A stretch of 64,000 nucleotides of DNA from Allium sativum (GCA_030737875.1 CM060922.1:230496335-230560334), one strand, 5' to 3'; shown: positions 1 through 12,836, counted from the first letter of the stretch. Numbers and translations: made by a program. Notes: generated by a model not told the origin, from the sequence alone.

Positions 1-1539
1 ACCATTCTGCTTGGCTAACCGACAGTTAGTTTCTAAATTTCACATTCATAGGGAAAGATTCCCATTAATTTTATCAAAGATAAATTCCTTGAATTTATTC
101 TTTAATCTACTTTTGAATATCAATTCAAAACTAGTCGGGATTAACGAACCTTACCGAAGTAATCGTTTGTTTTAATTTCCCAATCCCAACCTATTTATCC
201 CATGAAGTAAAACTGGTCATACTTCATATCTAACACCACGGTGTTATCGGTAAATTCAATTACCATTTCACGTTCAAATCTAATTAAAGATTTAACTATC
301 GCCTGGAGCAAAACTGGTGATACTCCATTTTCGATCATTTCAATCTAATTAAAGATTAATTAAAACTCCACTTAGTTTTAATCTTCGACTGGGTTAAAGA
401 ATCAGTGTCATTTAAAACACGGTTCACGATAAACCCAAAATCACATTCATTAATTATCGGGTTAAAGAACGAGTGTTATTTAAAACACTGTTCACGATAA
501 ACCCAAAAATCAATATCGACTCGATTCCAATTAAATATTATTTAATTGGTACATTTCATTAAATCTAAATAAAAAGATTTAATCTTTTCTCCACTGGGTT
601 TAAGAACAGTGTTAGTGAAGACACCATTCACGACAAACCCCAAATCACATTTGATATTCAATACAAGGCTCTGAATAGAAAATATACCGGCTTATATTCA
701 ATATCAAATTCTACGACTAACAAATATCGTATTGGAAATAACGATATATATATCTATATCTTTCAAATTTCCATAACAACAGTTGTATAATCACGAAATC
801 CAACATCGAAATATTCCGAAGACAAATTCGATTCAAATCCACTCCAATACAATCATTGGAAATTCTGGTTATTTTTAAAACCCTTTTCGAATTCAATTTA
901 TTTATTTAAAAATAAATAGAATTATAATTCTATTTCAAAACCAGTTCATTTCGATAAAAATCTATTTTTATCTTTTCAAACATGAAGTTTTTCATCCCAA
1001 ATCTTCACAAATCATTTCTTATGATTTTACACAAATTATTACTATTTTTAATAATTTTATCAAGGCTCGTACAGTCGATTTCCATCAATGGCCATCGAAC
1101 TGCACTTACAGCGACCTTTTTCGAATTTGATTTGGACATAATTCCAAATCCAACCGTTAGATTTCTAATTTCTAATATTCGTTAGAAAGCTCTTTTCGAT
1201 ACGAACCCAACGGTTCCGGTTTTAGGAGAATCCGACGGTCGGATCTCCCGTAATGTCCGTTTGAAGTAAATGGTCGAAATTCACGAACTGCCGCGGCGCG
1301 GCGCGTTCTATTCAGGCCATTATATTATATATATATAATATATATAATATATATTTCGTCGATTTCTATTTAAAACGAATTATATAAATCGTTTTGATTT
1401 CGTTTTCAAAAACAATTTCAACTTCCTTTTTAATTCAAATCAAAATTGAATTCTTCTTTATAAATTCGTTTTAAAATTCATTTCTATTCAATTCAAATTT
1501 CAATTCAATTTGAATTCATTTCAATTCGCCTTCAATTCA

Positions 1540-1965
1540 ATTTGAATTCGTTTTCAATTCAATTCATTTCGAAATCGTTTTCAATTCAATTCATTTCGAA
1601 ATCGTTTTATATTCAATTCATTTCGAAATCTTTTTCAATTCAATTCATTTCGAAATCGTTTTCAATTCAATTCATTTCGAAATCGTTTTATATTCAATTC
1701 ATTTCGAAATCGTTTTATATTCAATTCATTTCGAAATCGTTTTCAATTCAATTCATTTCGAAATCGTTTTATATTCAATTCATTTCGAAATCGTTTTATA
1801 TTCAATTCATTTCGAAATCGTTTTCAATTCAATTCATTTCGAAATCGTTTTCAATTCAATTCATTTCGAAATCGTTTTCAATTCAATTCATTTCGAAATC
1901 GTTTTCAATTCATTTCATTTCGAAATCGTTTTCAATTCAATTCATTTCGAAATCGTTTTAAAATC
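1540..1965. repeat. 27-bp tandem array (about 15 units) in A 3' LTR
   Basis: A 27-bp unit built from TTCAATTCAATTCATTTCGA and AATCGTT is repeated head to tail, with a CAATTC/TATATTC variant alternating. Because 27 is a multiple of three, the array stays open as a 139-codon frame of a nine-residue repeat (SFSIQFISK). This is a by-product of the period, not evidence of a protein. The other LTR has about 13 units, so the array changes length quickly. Confidence 0.92.
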
Positions 1966-2083
1966 GATATAAATATCTTTCACGTCAAAATGACGTCAAC
2001 TAATCAACACGGCTTCATAAATTTCTATTTTCAAATATTCTATTTCAAATATTTCCTTTTCAAAATAGTTGTTATTATCAAAA

Positions 2084-2440
2084 TATTTCGTTCAACACAT
2101 GACCAATCTCAATGAATGAGTACTGTCAACACATGAACTTTTATTTTATATCGATAAAGGTGTAAATTTTATTACTAAAATATTTCGTTCAACACATGAC
2201 CAATCTCAATGAATGAGTACTGTCAACACATGAACTTTTATTTTATATCGATAAAGGTGTAAATTTTATTACTAAAATATTTCGTTCAACACACGACCAA
2301 TCTCAATGAATGAGTACTGTCAACACATGAACTTTTATTTTATATCGACAAAGGTGTAAATTTTATTACTAAAATATTTCGTTCAACACATGACCAATCT
2401 CAATGAATGAGTACTGTCAACACATGAACTTTTATTTTAT
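2084..2440. repeat. 97-bp tandem array (3.7 units) in A 3' LTR
   Basis: TATTTCGTTCAACACATGAC recurs at 2084, 2181, 2278 and 2375, giving a period of exactly 97 bp. Each unit carries two copies of the short word CAACACATGA and the motif TGAATGAGTACTGTC. Units differ by only a few bases. The same array is present in the other LTR copy. Confidence 0.92.
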
Positions 2441-2975
2441 AATATTCTTTATTTTCTAAATTGGAATGAGGCCCAATCAATCACCATATAAAATTAATTA
2501 TATGGATTTTCATACAACACATGTATATAATAGCATTGAAAAATAATCAACCATCAACCAAAGTGCAGTACACTGTATAAGCATCAAATATAGATATTCA
2601 ACGCTTATAACAGCCTGTCAATCGATCGATCGACATATTTAATCAATCAGGATGAGTGAAATTCATATTTCATCCCAACACCCTTGTGGGGTTTCAAACA
2701 ATCAAACACAGATTTTAGTTGTGCAGTTGGGCGATGTGTAAAATTTATCGTCCCAATCAATGTCATTCGAATAAGTGTACATAAACAAACCGTCTGGTTT
2801 GTAAATGAATATTTATTTATTCACATTCACGTTAAAAATTATATTTTTAACGACAAAACATTTTATTCCAACATATGAATTTCTATTCAGTTCATTTTTT
2901 TAAATAAAATGATATTTTTATTTTTCTAACTTATTTTAGAAAATTTCGGCGGCATAACGACACGATACTAGAAAC

Positions 2976-2998
2976 GGGACAAGGCCTAGCCTTATCCC
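2976..2998. other. Stem-loop in A LTR leader
   Basis: GGGACAAGG, the 5-base loop CCTAG, then CCTTATCCC: a nine-base stem with one mismatch. The solo LTR of the same family has a perfect version at 40073-40095 (GGGATAAGG / CCTTATCCC), so the stem is kept while the flanks vary. Confidence 0.6.
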
Positions 2999-3067
2999 CG
3001 GTCTAGTGAAGACCCACGCCATTCACACATCAATCAAATCAATTCCATTATGCAAACCACAAAATTT

Positions 3068-3096
3068 GGAGTAAGCGTCTAACCTAGCCTTACTCC
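3068..3096. other. Stem-loop GGAGTAAG/CTTACTCC in A LTR
   Basis: A perfect eight-base inverted repeat with a 13-base loop, about 70 bases from the preceding stem-loop. It is also present in the other A LTR. No function is known to me. Confidence 0.5.
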
Positions 3097-3299
3097 TTCG
3101 CCTTAAAACGGCGCACGTCTAATCCTAACCAATTTATCGATTCGATTTTTCACACCACAAACCACATTCAAACCAATATCGCAATCAATAACCAAACAGC
3201 CAAACAAACAAGTCCATGGTCTGTGGACGATTGTGTCGGGTGCTACTAAACACCGTCTGCATCCTAGTATATATATATAACTAGAAAAGTAGAATTTGA

Positions 3300-3314
3300 G
3301 TGAGAAGTTCTCAC
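3300..3314. other. GTGAGAA/TTCTCAC palindrome in A LTR
   Basis: Fifteen bases form a seven-base inverted repeat around one central base. The same palindrome occurs in the solo LTR at 39859-39873, and a related GTGAG-TAAAT-CTCAC is in element C at 19745-19759. On the minus strand it also gives a splice-donor-like GGTGAGAA. Confidence 0.5.
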
Positions 3315-3406
3315 CTATAGCTATCCTAGCTCCACGGCACTTTATTGATAGAAATCTTCATCGTTATCGCATCTTTGTCATCTTCGTTGCCCAGATCCTC
3401 TACATA

Positions 3407-3875
3407 TGTAAAAATCGAATTTTTACTTCGCTATTCAATATATAAAAATCGAATTTTTTAGTTCGCTATTCAATATATAAAAATCGAATTTTTAGTTCGC
3501 TATTCAATATATAAAAATCGAATTTTTTAGTTCGCTATTCAATATATAAAAATCGAATTTTTAGTTCGCTATTCAATATATAAAAATCGAATTTTTAGTT
3601 CGCTATTCAATATATAAAAATCGAATTTTTAGTTCGCTATTCAATATATAAAAATCGAATTTTTTTAGTTCGCTATTCAATATATAAAAATCGAATTTTT
3701 AGTTCGCTATTCAATATATAAAAATCGAATTTTTAGTTCGCTATTCAATATATAAAAATCGAATTTTTATTTCGCTATTCAATATATAAAAATCATATTT
3801 TTACTTCGAAGTTCATCATATAAAAATCATATTTTTATTTCGAAGCTCAATATATAAAAATCATATTTTTATTTC
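3407..3875. repeat. 34-bp tandem array in A 3' LTR
   Basis: About 13 units of 33-37 bp, each reading TTCGCTATTCAATATATA followed by AAAAATCGAATTTTT (a near-palindrome) and AG. Length varies only in the T run. The last units decay into ATCATATTTTT variants. The array is contiguous with no unique spacers, so it is a satellite-like LTR array and not a CRISPR. Confidence 0.9.
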
Positions 3876-4620
3876 GTCAAAGTCATATATTTTCATTGCT
3901 ATTTCTATTTCAAAGACAATGTGAATTTTATTTTAAAAACAATGCTGAAAATAAAACAATTCGATTATATAATCTAATCGCATTTTTCTTATGTTTCATA
4001 TTTAAAAATGTGAAATTATACAATATTTTTACATTTAAAAAAAATCTGAAATTTAAAGCAATGTTTTTATTTCTAAAACACTTGTTAATTTTATTTTATT
4101 TTTAAAACAAAAACTGATTTTTATCCAATGTATTTATAAATCAAAAACTGATTTTAAACAATATATTTTGCTTAAGTAAAATAAAATAAAATAAAATAAA
4201 ATAAATAAAAAAAACAGCACCTTTCTTCTTTATCGTGAAACCCATTCGTTCGCCACTTAGGGCTTGAATACTTCATCAACACCGACCGCTTGGACCACAT
4301 CCGCCACCATCACCTTAAAGCCTTCCCTGCCGCCTTCCGTCGCCCGAAGATGGGGCCCACTCGCAACCCCCCTTACGTTCTGAAACCTCCGGCGAACGTG
4401 GCGACTTCACGCTGGGAGACCTCCCAAAATACACAACAAAACTCGTCGAACCCGGGATTGAACTGAAGAGGATCGAACATACTTTGATTTTCGTTTTGGG
4501 GTTTGAATTAATTCGAAGCGGATATAAAGAACGAGATTGGGGAAAATGGGATGATGAGGGCCGTCGTTCTTAGCCCTGGCGGCTGAACGAGATGAGAGGG
4601 GCTAGGGTTGCCCTCTTGGC

Positions 4621-4632
4621 TTTTATATAAAT
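4621..4632 (-). promoter_or_regulatory. TATA box of A 3' LTR
   Basis: On the minus strand this reads ATTTATATAAAA followed by GCC. It lies about 0.9 kb inside the LTR and is followed after about 20 bases by CAACCCTAG and a GC-richer, host-leader-like stretch. It matches the position of the TATA in the other LTR and in the solo LTR, so transcription probably starts here. Confidence 0.55.
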
Positions 4633-5533
4633 ATTTTATTATATTTTATTATTTTAATTTCAAATTTACTCGTTTATCCATACGAACTCGAAATCAAATC
4701 CAACGACTGTCGCCCCAAGCTAATTACCCCCATTCCGGACACAATGGAATATGTTTCGTAAGCCATTTCGACTGTTTCAGTCAGTTATTCTTCAAATTAA
4801 AATATAAAACAGTTAATTTTAACTTTGAACGTACATTTTAATTTGCCGGGGCCACATACTAACTAGAAAAATTCCAGAAAAATATTTTCTAGCTTCGTAT
4901 TGACTATACGGTCCTAACAAAACTAGTTTCATCGAATTCTGAGACCGCTAGAAAAATGGCCATTTTCCAGTCGATTAAAATCAACTGAAACTGGTCAAAC
5001 GCGTTTTCCTTTGCCACGCTCACATATTGATTCGAAAAATTATGAAATTTGAAACCTAGCAATAACTCGACATCACGGACCCAACAAAACTGGTTTCGTC
5101 GAAATCCGAGGTCGTTTGCAAAATCTCAATTTTTAAGGGCCTGAATTCCATAGCGACTATTCAGAATTTTCAACTGGACATATCTTTTGATTCCCATTAG
5201 GAAATTTCGATTTGTCGGATTCGTTGGAAAGATATTATCAATTAGATCCTAAGGTTTTTGGTTTCACTAAAATCCGGATTGTTTTGCACCCGGTACATTC
5301 AATTGAAGTTTGAAATCGAATTATCGAACTACCGCGCCATTTTCAATTCTATTTATAATTATATATAAATATTTATATTCTAACGACGACGTATATAATT
5401 ATATACGTCGAATTATATTCAAAATAAATTTCTCGTCGATATTATTTAAAATAATTCATTTTAAATAATCAAAATTCGCTAAAATTGCCAAAATATAAAT
5501 TTTAAACTGGCCCAGATTTTCCGGGTTATTACA

Positions 5534-5546
5534 ATCTCCCCCACTT
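5534..5546 (-). other. Element A polypurine tract
   Basis: On the minus strand AAGTGGGGGAGAT abuts the LTR start TGTAATAACC. Upstream is TTCGGGGACGAAAAG, the block that normally precedes the polypurine tract in plant Ty3/gypsy chromoviruses. It is the expected primer for plus-strand DNA synthesis. Confidence 0.85.
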
Positions 5547-6198
5547 AAAACTTTTCGTCCCCGAAAAGGAACAAAGTCGAAAGTGGTTTGATTAATCAAC
5601 TCTACGCTCGATCTGGCTTCCATTCTCCAACTCTTTAGTTTCTGAGAATTTTCAAAATTTCAAAAATTTGGCTAACACCCTAAATTTTTGAAAAATTTCG
5701 CCATAACCTCCCCTGCACCGGGAGCATCGGGGAATTTCAAATAGCTTCCCCGGTCCTTCAGATCTCAAAAAGAAAAAGAAAAAGCCAAGCGGCTAGCCAA
5801 TAGGCTCATAAAATCATCATCACCCAAACAAAACAGTAAATTATGTAATAAACATGTACCTATTTGTCGGGCAAACAAATTTTATTCTCTGCTCTAGCCT
5901 CCTTGCTATGACCTGTTCAATGATATACTTGTATATGCAAGCAAATGCGACCAATTTCAATATAACTCAATATTTGATGCTATTAGGCATAATGGTTCAA
6001 AATTAGCAAACAAATAAACAAACAACACAAACATCAATCAATTAGTGGATTAGAGTTTCAAATTGATAACTTTGATGCATAGTCAAAAATCAGATTTTTG
6101 ATGCCAAACCACAACAATAGGCCCTATCTAATTTTGGTTCTCACACCAGTCAATAGGAAGTATATAGAAATCTTCCTTTCGTCACTCGAACATAAATT

Positions 6199-6223
6199 CT
6201 GATGATGATGCATCAATCATCAG
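6199..6223 (-). other. Conserved internal hairpin, element A
   Basis: Near-perfect palindrome built from CTGATGATGATG and CATCAATCATCAG. Counterparts sit at 16933-16957 in C (perfect nine-base stem) and 33581-33605 in B (weaker). The same relative location in three families suggests a shared RNA signal (inference). Confidence 0.5.
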
Positions 6224-6425
6224 AGTTCTCTCCGGGCGACTTAGAAGGTGATTCTATATCTACCCAGTATATCAAAACTTCGAATACACGCGGATCAGAC
6301 GTATACGCAAAATCTATATATACTGGATTGTCCAAATTCTTTAAAATAAATAATCAAATACGAATAGTTGATTTAAATTTTCAAAACAAATTTTGTTTTC
6401 ATTTTAAAAATATACTCTTCACAGT

Positions 6426-6463
6426 CGTTCTAGGATACTACTGATCCTATCTCTAACGAGTCA
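6426..6463 (-). other. Conserved post-PBS leader block, element A
   Basis: Minus-strand order is GACTCGTTAGAGATAGG, then TCAGTAGTATCCTAGAAC, about 90 bases after the primer-binding site. Matching blocks are at 33006-33044 in B and 16331-16372 in C. It is a candidate packaging or dimerisation signal by position only. Confidence 0.5.
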
Positions 6464-6548
6464 TTCCATTGGATATTGCTAATCCAATATCTGATGAATT
6501 CTTTCGTATGGTTCTAATGTGTCTTGTTCTCGAGCTTTGTAAACCAAA

Positions 6549-6560
6549 GCTCTGATACCA
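6549..6560 (-). other. Element A primer-binding site (initiator Met tRNA)
   Basis: The minus strand reads TGGTATCAGAGC, the standard plant complement of the initiator-methionine tRNA 3' end, a few bases after the LTR end. It fixes the element's orientation. Confidence 0.92.
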
Positions 6561-6916
6561 ACTATGACGGCAAGGAATTTCGCTCGGTCCGAACCAGTCG
6601 CTAAACTGATCCAGGCCGTTCGAAACGCCCTATCGTTTGAGAACACGACAAAACAGAACGCAAACAGAAGAACATTTCATTGTATATTACACCAACGCAT
6701 CAGATTACAAGAATATACAGAGTATAAATGAATATTACACAGAAATATCAGAGATTTAAATTACATTTAAATACATAGCAGCGGAAAATAGTACAATACA
6801 CAACTAGAATGAGATATACGGATACAAAGCTTTCCGGATATCGTTCCAGCTGTAAACCAGGATCCTATGAATATAAATCTGCAAAACCAAAACTACTAGC
6901 TGCCCGTGTCAAAATA

Positions 6917-7054
6917 GGGGCACCCAGAGTTTAGGTTAAAACAATAAACTCTAGGTCAGTCATGGGACTGGTGTGAGAACTAAAACAGTTATTAATCTTT
7001 ATTTTTAAAGTTAGGCAAATCAAGGGACCACGCCGTATAACACGGAACGGGTTT
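6917..7054 (-). other. Conserved LTR-terminal module, A 5' LTR
   Basis: Read on the minus strand: CCCGTTCCGTG, ACGGCGTGGTC, then CTCACACCAGTC, GACTGACCTAGAG and TAAACTCTGGGTGCCCC. The CAGTCCCATGACTG core can fold. The same ordered blocks recur near the 3' end of the C, D and B LTRs, with spacing that varies by tens of bases. Confidence 0.65.
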
Positions 7055-9809
7055 CCTCCCAAGAATACCAGTGCATAAAACAAACAGCGCAATGCTAAAT
7101 AAAGAAGAATGAAGCTGTTATAAGACCCAGGTCCCATCACACAATGCAACGCAGCCGAGGATTGGGTTTTCCCTTATAACAGCCAAAGAATGCTTGATAC
7201 GTTTAAAACAAATCATTTGATACTATTATAAGTGCATAGTGTATAAAACAACTTCAAATCATAAGTATCAATCATAGGCGGCATGGGTACCATATATCAT
7301 GTTGCCATATAGCGGTTTACAAATAAAACCGCAAATGTCACGTATTTGGAAATTGGATTTCCGTCTATGAACCGAGGCAAAAGATAGTCCTCAACCGATT
7401 CGAGACAATCTATCCCATGTCTCCGGCAAGCGCGCAGGCAAGCCTTGGAGCGACAGGGCCGGTCCACCGATGTGGATTATTATACCTGAACAATACGTCT
7501 CCCCGCCCTTTGGGGGCGTAAATGAGCCAACGAATGACTCCATCGGACCCGGATCGTCCGATCAAACCGAGGCGCCTCGCAACAGCAACAACCACATAAG
7601 TCAAACTCGTCAGGGCGTGTAAAACCACTTACGCCACTTTTTAGCTAGAAGGAAACGCATGCCCTCCCTGAGGTCCGTCTCCCGTTTTTGGTTCATACCG
7701 GGTGTGAAACACGCGAAGTAAACGTTACACAAAGCTACGCCACAAAGGCCGTGCTTTGATCATCACCACAAGACTTTGCTTTTCAACAGAAGCCTCGATC
7801 ATTTGCATCTTAGCATGCCACACAGGCAAACCACTCTATGCAACCGATATCAGTCACACAGAATGAAATCCAATGTCAGACACACAGTCCATTTACAAGT
7901 CCGTTCTGGGTCTGAACGAAACCGGAGGCACCTAGTACCCCGCATATCCATCGATCTCCAAGTACGTCTGGACGATCACCAACTGTTTCCATCTTCTTTG
8001 GCGTACAGCGCAATCAAGATCATCAGTAATTACCCAAACGACGTGAAGACCTCCGGTCTTCGACCATCGTCTTCATCTTCGACTTATCGTCGTATCAGTT
8101 ATTCAGAATGGGATAAACCCGGTCTTTCCGAATAACTCGCGTATATTTTATAAAAGTGCTACACAAACACAACATACGCCTCATTCCAATTCATCAGTCA
8201 CTAACCGCAAATTAATCAAGAGAATAGTTCCCCAAATATTAACCCCGAAGGCCGAAACCAACATCAGATCAATATCCAGAAAACCATTCTGCTTGGCTAA
8301 CCGACAGTTAGTTTCTAAATTTCACATTCATAGGGAAAGATTCCCATTAATTTTATCAAAGATAAATTCCTTGAATTTATTCTTTAATCTACTTTTGAAT
8401 ATCAATTCAAAACTAGTCGGGATTAACGAACCTTACCGAAGTAATTGTTTGTTTTAATTTCCCAATCCCAACCTATTCATCCCATGAAGTAAAACTGGTC
8501 ATACTTCATATCTAACACCATGGTGTTATCGGTAAATTCAATTACCATTTCACGTTCAAATCTAATTAAAGATTTAACTATCGCCTGGAGCAAAACTGGT
8601 GATACTCCATTTTTGATCATTTCAATCTAATTAAAGATTCATTAAAACTCCACTTAGTTTTAATCTTCGACTGGGTCAAAGAATCAGTGTCATTTAAAAC
8701 ACGGTTCACGATAAACCCAAAATCACATTCATTAATTATCGGGTTAAAGAACGAGTGTTATTTAAAACACTGTTCACGATAAACCCAAAAATCAATATCG
8801 ACTCGATTCCAATCAAATATTATTTAATTGGTACATTTCATTAAATCTAAATAAAAAGATTTAATCTTTTCTCCACTGGGTTTAGAACAGTGTTAGTGAA
8901 GACACCATTCACGACAAACCCCAAATCACATTTGATATTCAATACAAGGCTCTGAATAGAAAATATACCGGCTTATATTCAATATCAAATTCTACGACTA
9001 ACAAATATCGTATTGGAAATAACGATATATATATCTATATCTTTCAAACTTCCATAACAACAGGTGTATAATCACGAAATCCAACATCGAAATATTCCGA
9101 AGACAAATTCGATTCAAATCCACTCCAATGCAATCATTGGAAATTCTGGTTATTTTTAAAACCCTTTTCGAATTCAATTTATTTATTTAAAAATAAATAG
9201 AATTATAATTCTATTTCAAAACCAGTTCATTTCGATAAAAATCTATTTTTATCTTTTCAAACATGAAATTTTTCATCCCAAATCTTCACAAATCATTTCT
9301 TATGATTTTACACAAATTATTACTATTTTTAATAATTTTATCAAGGCCCGTACAGTCGATTTCCATCAATGGCCATCGAACTGCACTTACAGCGACCTTT
9401 TTCGAATTTGATTTGGACATAATTCCAAATACAACCGTTAGATTTCTAATTTCTAATATTCATTAGAAAGCTCTTTTCGATACGAACCCAACGGTTCCAG
9501 TTTTAGGAGAATCCGACGGTCGGATCTCTCGTAATGTCCGTTTGAAGTAAATGGTCGAAATTCATGAACTGCCGCGGCGCGGCGCGTTCTATTCAGGCCA
9601 TTATATTATATATATAATATATATTTCGTCGATTTCTATTTAAAACGAATTATATAAATCGTTTTGATTTCGTTTTCAAAAACAATTTCAACTTCCTTTT
9701 TAATTCAAATCAAAATTGAATTCTTCTTTATAAATTCGTTTTAAAATTCATTTCTATTCAATTCAAATTTCAATTCAATTTGAATTCATTTCAATTCGCC
9801 TTCAATTCA

Positions 9810-10178
9810 ATTTGAATTCGTTTTCAATTCAATTCATTTCGAAATCGTTTTCAATTCAATTCATTTCGAAATCGTTTTATATTCAATTCATTTCGAAATC
9901 GTTTTCAATTCAATTCATTTCGAAATCGTTTTCAATTCAATTCATTTCGAAATCGTTTTATATTCAATTCATTTCGAAATCGTTTTATATTCAATTCATT
10001 TCGAAATCGTTTTCAATTCAATTCATTTCGAAATCGTTTTATATTCAATTCATTTCGAAATCGTTTTATATTCAATTCATTTCGAAATCGTTTTCAATTC
10101 AATTCATTTCGAAATCGTTTTCAATTCAATTCATTTCGAAATCGTTTTCAATTCAATTCATTTCGAAATCGTTTTAAA
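9810..10178. repeat. 27-bp tandem array (about 13 units) in A 5' LTR
   Basis: Same unit as 1540-1965 but about two units shorter. Since both LTRs were copied from one template at insertion, the length difference arose during or after that event. Confidence 0.92.
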
Positions 10179-10299
10179 ATCGATATAAATATCTTTCACG
10201 TCAAAATGACGTCAACTAATCAACAAGGCTTCATAAATTGCTATTTTCAAATATTCTATTTCAAATATTTCCTTTTCAAAATAGTTGTTATTATCAAAA

Positions 10300-10655
10300 T
10301 ATTTCGTTCAACACATGACCAATCTCAATGAATGAGTACTGTCAACACATGAACTTTTATTTTATATCGATAAAGGTGTAAATTTTATTACTAAAATATT
10401 TCGTTCAACACATGACCAATCTCAATGAATGAGTACTGTCAACACATGAACTTTTATTTTATATCGATAAAGGTGTAAATTTTATTACTACAATATTTCG
10501 TTCAACACATGACCAATCTCAATGAATGAGTACTGTCAACACATGAACTTTTATTTTATATCGATAAAGGTGTAAATTTTATTACTAAAATATTTCGTTC
10601 AACACATGACCAATCTCAATGAATGAGTACTGTCAACACATGAACTTTTATTTTA
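10300..10655. repeat. 97-bp tandem array in A 5' LTR
   Basis: Four near-identical units, the last incomplete, equivalent to 2084-2440 and with the same unit number. Confidence 0.9.
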
Positions 10656-11625
10656 TAATGTTCTTTATTTTCTAAATTGGAATGAGGCCCAATCAATCAC
10701 CATATAAAATTAATTATATGGATTTTCATACAACACATGTACATAATAGCATTGAAAAATAATCAACCATCAACCAAAGTGCACTACACTGTATAAGCAT
10801 CAAATATAGATATTCAACGCTTATAACAGCCTGTCAATCGATCGATCGACATATTTAATCAATCAGGATGAGTGAAATTCATATTTCATCCCAACACCCT
10901 TATGGGGTTTCAAACAATCAAACACAGATTTTAGTTGTGCAGTTGGGCGATGTGTAAAATTTATCGTCCCAATCAATGTCATTCAAATAAGTGTACATAA
11001 ACAAACCGTCTGGTTTGTAAATGAATATTTATTTATTCACATTCACGTTAAAAATTATATTTTTAACGACAAAACATTTTATTCCAACATATGAATTTCT
11101 ATTCAGTTCATTTTTTTAAATAAAATGATATTTTTATTTTTCTAACTTATTTTAGAAAATTTCGGCGGCATAACGGCACGATACTAGAAACGGGACAAGG
11201 CCTAGCCTTATCCCCGGTCTAGTGAAGGCCCACGCCATTCACACATCAATCAAATCAATTCCATTATGCAAACCACAAAATTTGGAGTAAGCGTCTAACC
11301 TAGCCTTACTCCTTCGCCTTATAACGGCGCACGTCTAATCCTAACCAATTTATCGATTCGATTTTTCACACCACAAACCACATTCAAACCAATATCGCAA
11401 TCAATAACCAAACAGCCAAACAAACAAGTCCATGGTCTGTGGACGATTGTGTCGGGTGCTACTAAACACCGTCTGCATCCTAGTATATATATATAACTAG
11501 AAAAGTAGAATTTGAGTGAGAAGTTCTCACCTATAGCTATCCTAGCTCCAAGGCACTTTATTGATAGAAATCTTCATCGTTATCGCATCTTTGTCATCTT
11601 CGTTGCCCAGATCCTCTACATATGT

Positions 11626-12095
11626 ATAAATCGAATTTTTACTTCGCTATTCAATATATAAAAATCGAATTTTTTAGTTCGCTATTCAATATATAAAAAT
11701 CGAATTATTAGTTCGCTATTCAATATATAAAAATCGAATTTTTTAGTTCTCTATTCAATATATAAAAATCGAATTTTTAGTTCGCTATTCAATATATAAA
11801 AATCGAATTTTTAGTTCGCTATTCAATATATAAAAATCGAATTTTTAGTTCGCTATTCAATATATAAAAATCGAATTTTTTTAGTTCGCTATTCAATATA
11901 TAAAAATCGAATTTTTAGTTCGCTATTCAATATATAAAAATCGAATTTTTAGTTCGCTATTCAATATATAAAAATCGAATTTTTATTTCGCTATTCAATA
12001 TATAAAAATCATATTTTTACTTCGAAGTTCATCATATAAAAATCATATTTTTATTTCGAAGCTCAATATATAAAAATCATATTTTTATTTCGTCA
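11626..12095. repeat. 34-bp tandem array in A 5' LTR
   Basis: Equivalent to 3407-3875. Some units carry private changes such as ATTATTAG and TTCTCTATTC, so the two arrays have begun to diverge. Confidence 0.9.
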
Positions 12096-12836
12096 AAGTC
12101 ATATATTTTCATTGCTATTTCTATTTCAAAGACAATGTGAATTTTATTTTAAAAACAATGCTGAAAATAAAACAATTCGATTATATATTCTAATCGCATT
12201 TTTCTTATGTTTCATATTTAAAAATCTGAAATTATACAATATTTTTACATTTAAAAAAAAAAACTGAAATTTAAAGCAATGTTTTTATTTCTAAAACACT
12301 TGTTAATTTTATTTTATTTTTAAAACAAAAACTGATTTTTATCCAATGTATTTATAAATCAAAAACTGATTTTAAACAATATATTTTGCTTAAGTAAAAT
12401 AAAATAAAATAAAATAAAATAAATAAAAAACAGCACCTTTCTTCTTTATCGTGAAACCCATTCGTTCGCCCCTTAGGGCTTGAATACTTCATCAACACCG
12501 GCCACTTGGACCACATCCGCCACCACCACCTTAAAGCCTTCCCTGCCGCCTTCCGTCGCCCGAAAATGGGGCCCACTCGCAACCCCCCTTACGTTCTGAA
12601 ACCTCCGGCGAACGTGGCGACTTCACGCTGGGAGAACTCCCAAAATACACAACAAAACTCGTCGAACCCGGGATTGATCTGAAGAGGATCGAACATACTT
12701 TGATTTTCATTTTGGGGTTTGAATTAATTCGAAGCGGATATAAAGAACGAGATTGGGGAAAATGGGATGATGAGGGCCGTCGTTCTTAGCCCTGGCGGCT
12801 GAACGAGATGAGAGGGGCTAGGGTTGCCCTCTTGGC

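Larger units (their letters stand above)
1..5533 (-). repeat. Element A 3' LTR (cut by left edge)
   Basis: On the minus strand this LTR begins TGTAATAACCCGG at 5533 directly after the polypurine tract. It matches 8283-13740 with scattered substitutions and copy-number differences in tandem arrays, for example two more 27-bp units here. About 1.7 kb of its far end, equivalent to 6563-8282, lies outside the window. It contains a TATA box at 4621-4632, three tandem arrays and several perfect stem-loops. Short ORFs inside it are not credible genes. Confidence 0.88.
5547..6548 (-). other. Element A internal domain (non-coding, about 1 kb)
   Basis: No retroviral coding motif is visible in any frame. 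Read on the minus strand, three blocks resemble the internal domains of B and C. They are the leader block at 6426-6463 (GTTAGAGATAGG...CCTAGAAC), the CTGATGAT hairpin at 6199-6223, and a block at 5645-5712 rich in AAATTTTTCAAAAATTT that resembles C at 17563-17630. The internal domain is about one seventh the length of one LTR. The frame at 6202-6444 overlaps the hairpin and is not a convincing gene. Confidence 0.75.

Noticed and set aside
982..1185. 67-codon frame with a hydrophobic start, repeated at 9263-9466
   Set aside because: Looks like a signal peptide but runs antisense to element A inside its LTR, and the solo LTR copy is not conserved as protein in this frame.
3407..3875. Regular short repeats that could suggest a CRISPR array
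   Set aside because: Units are contiguous without unique spacers, the array recurs in both LTR copies of a plant retroelement, and no cas-like gene exists.
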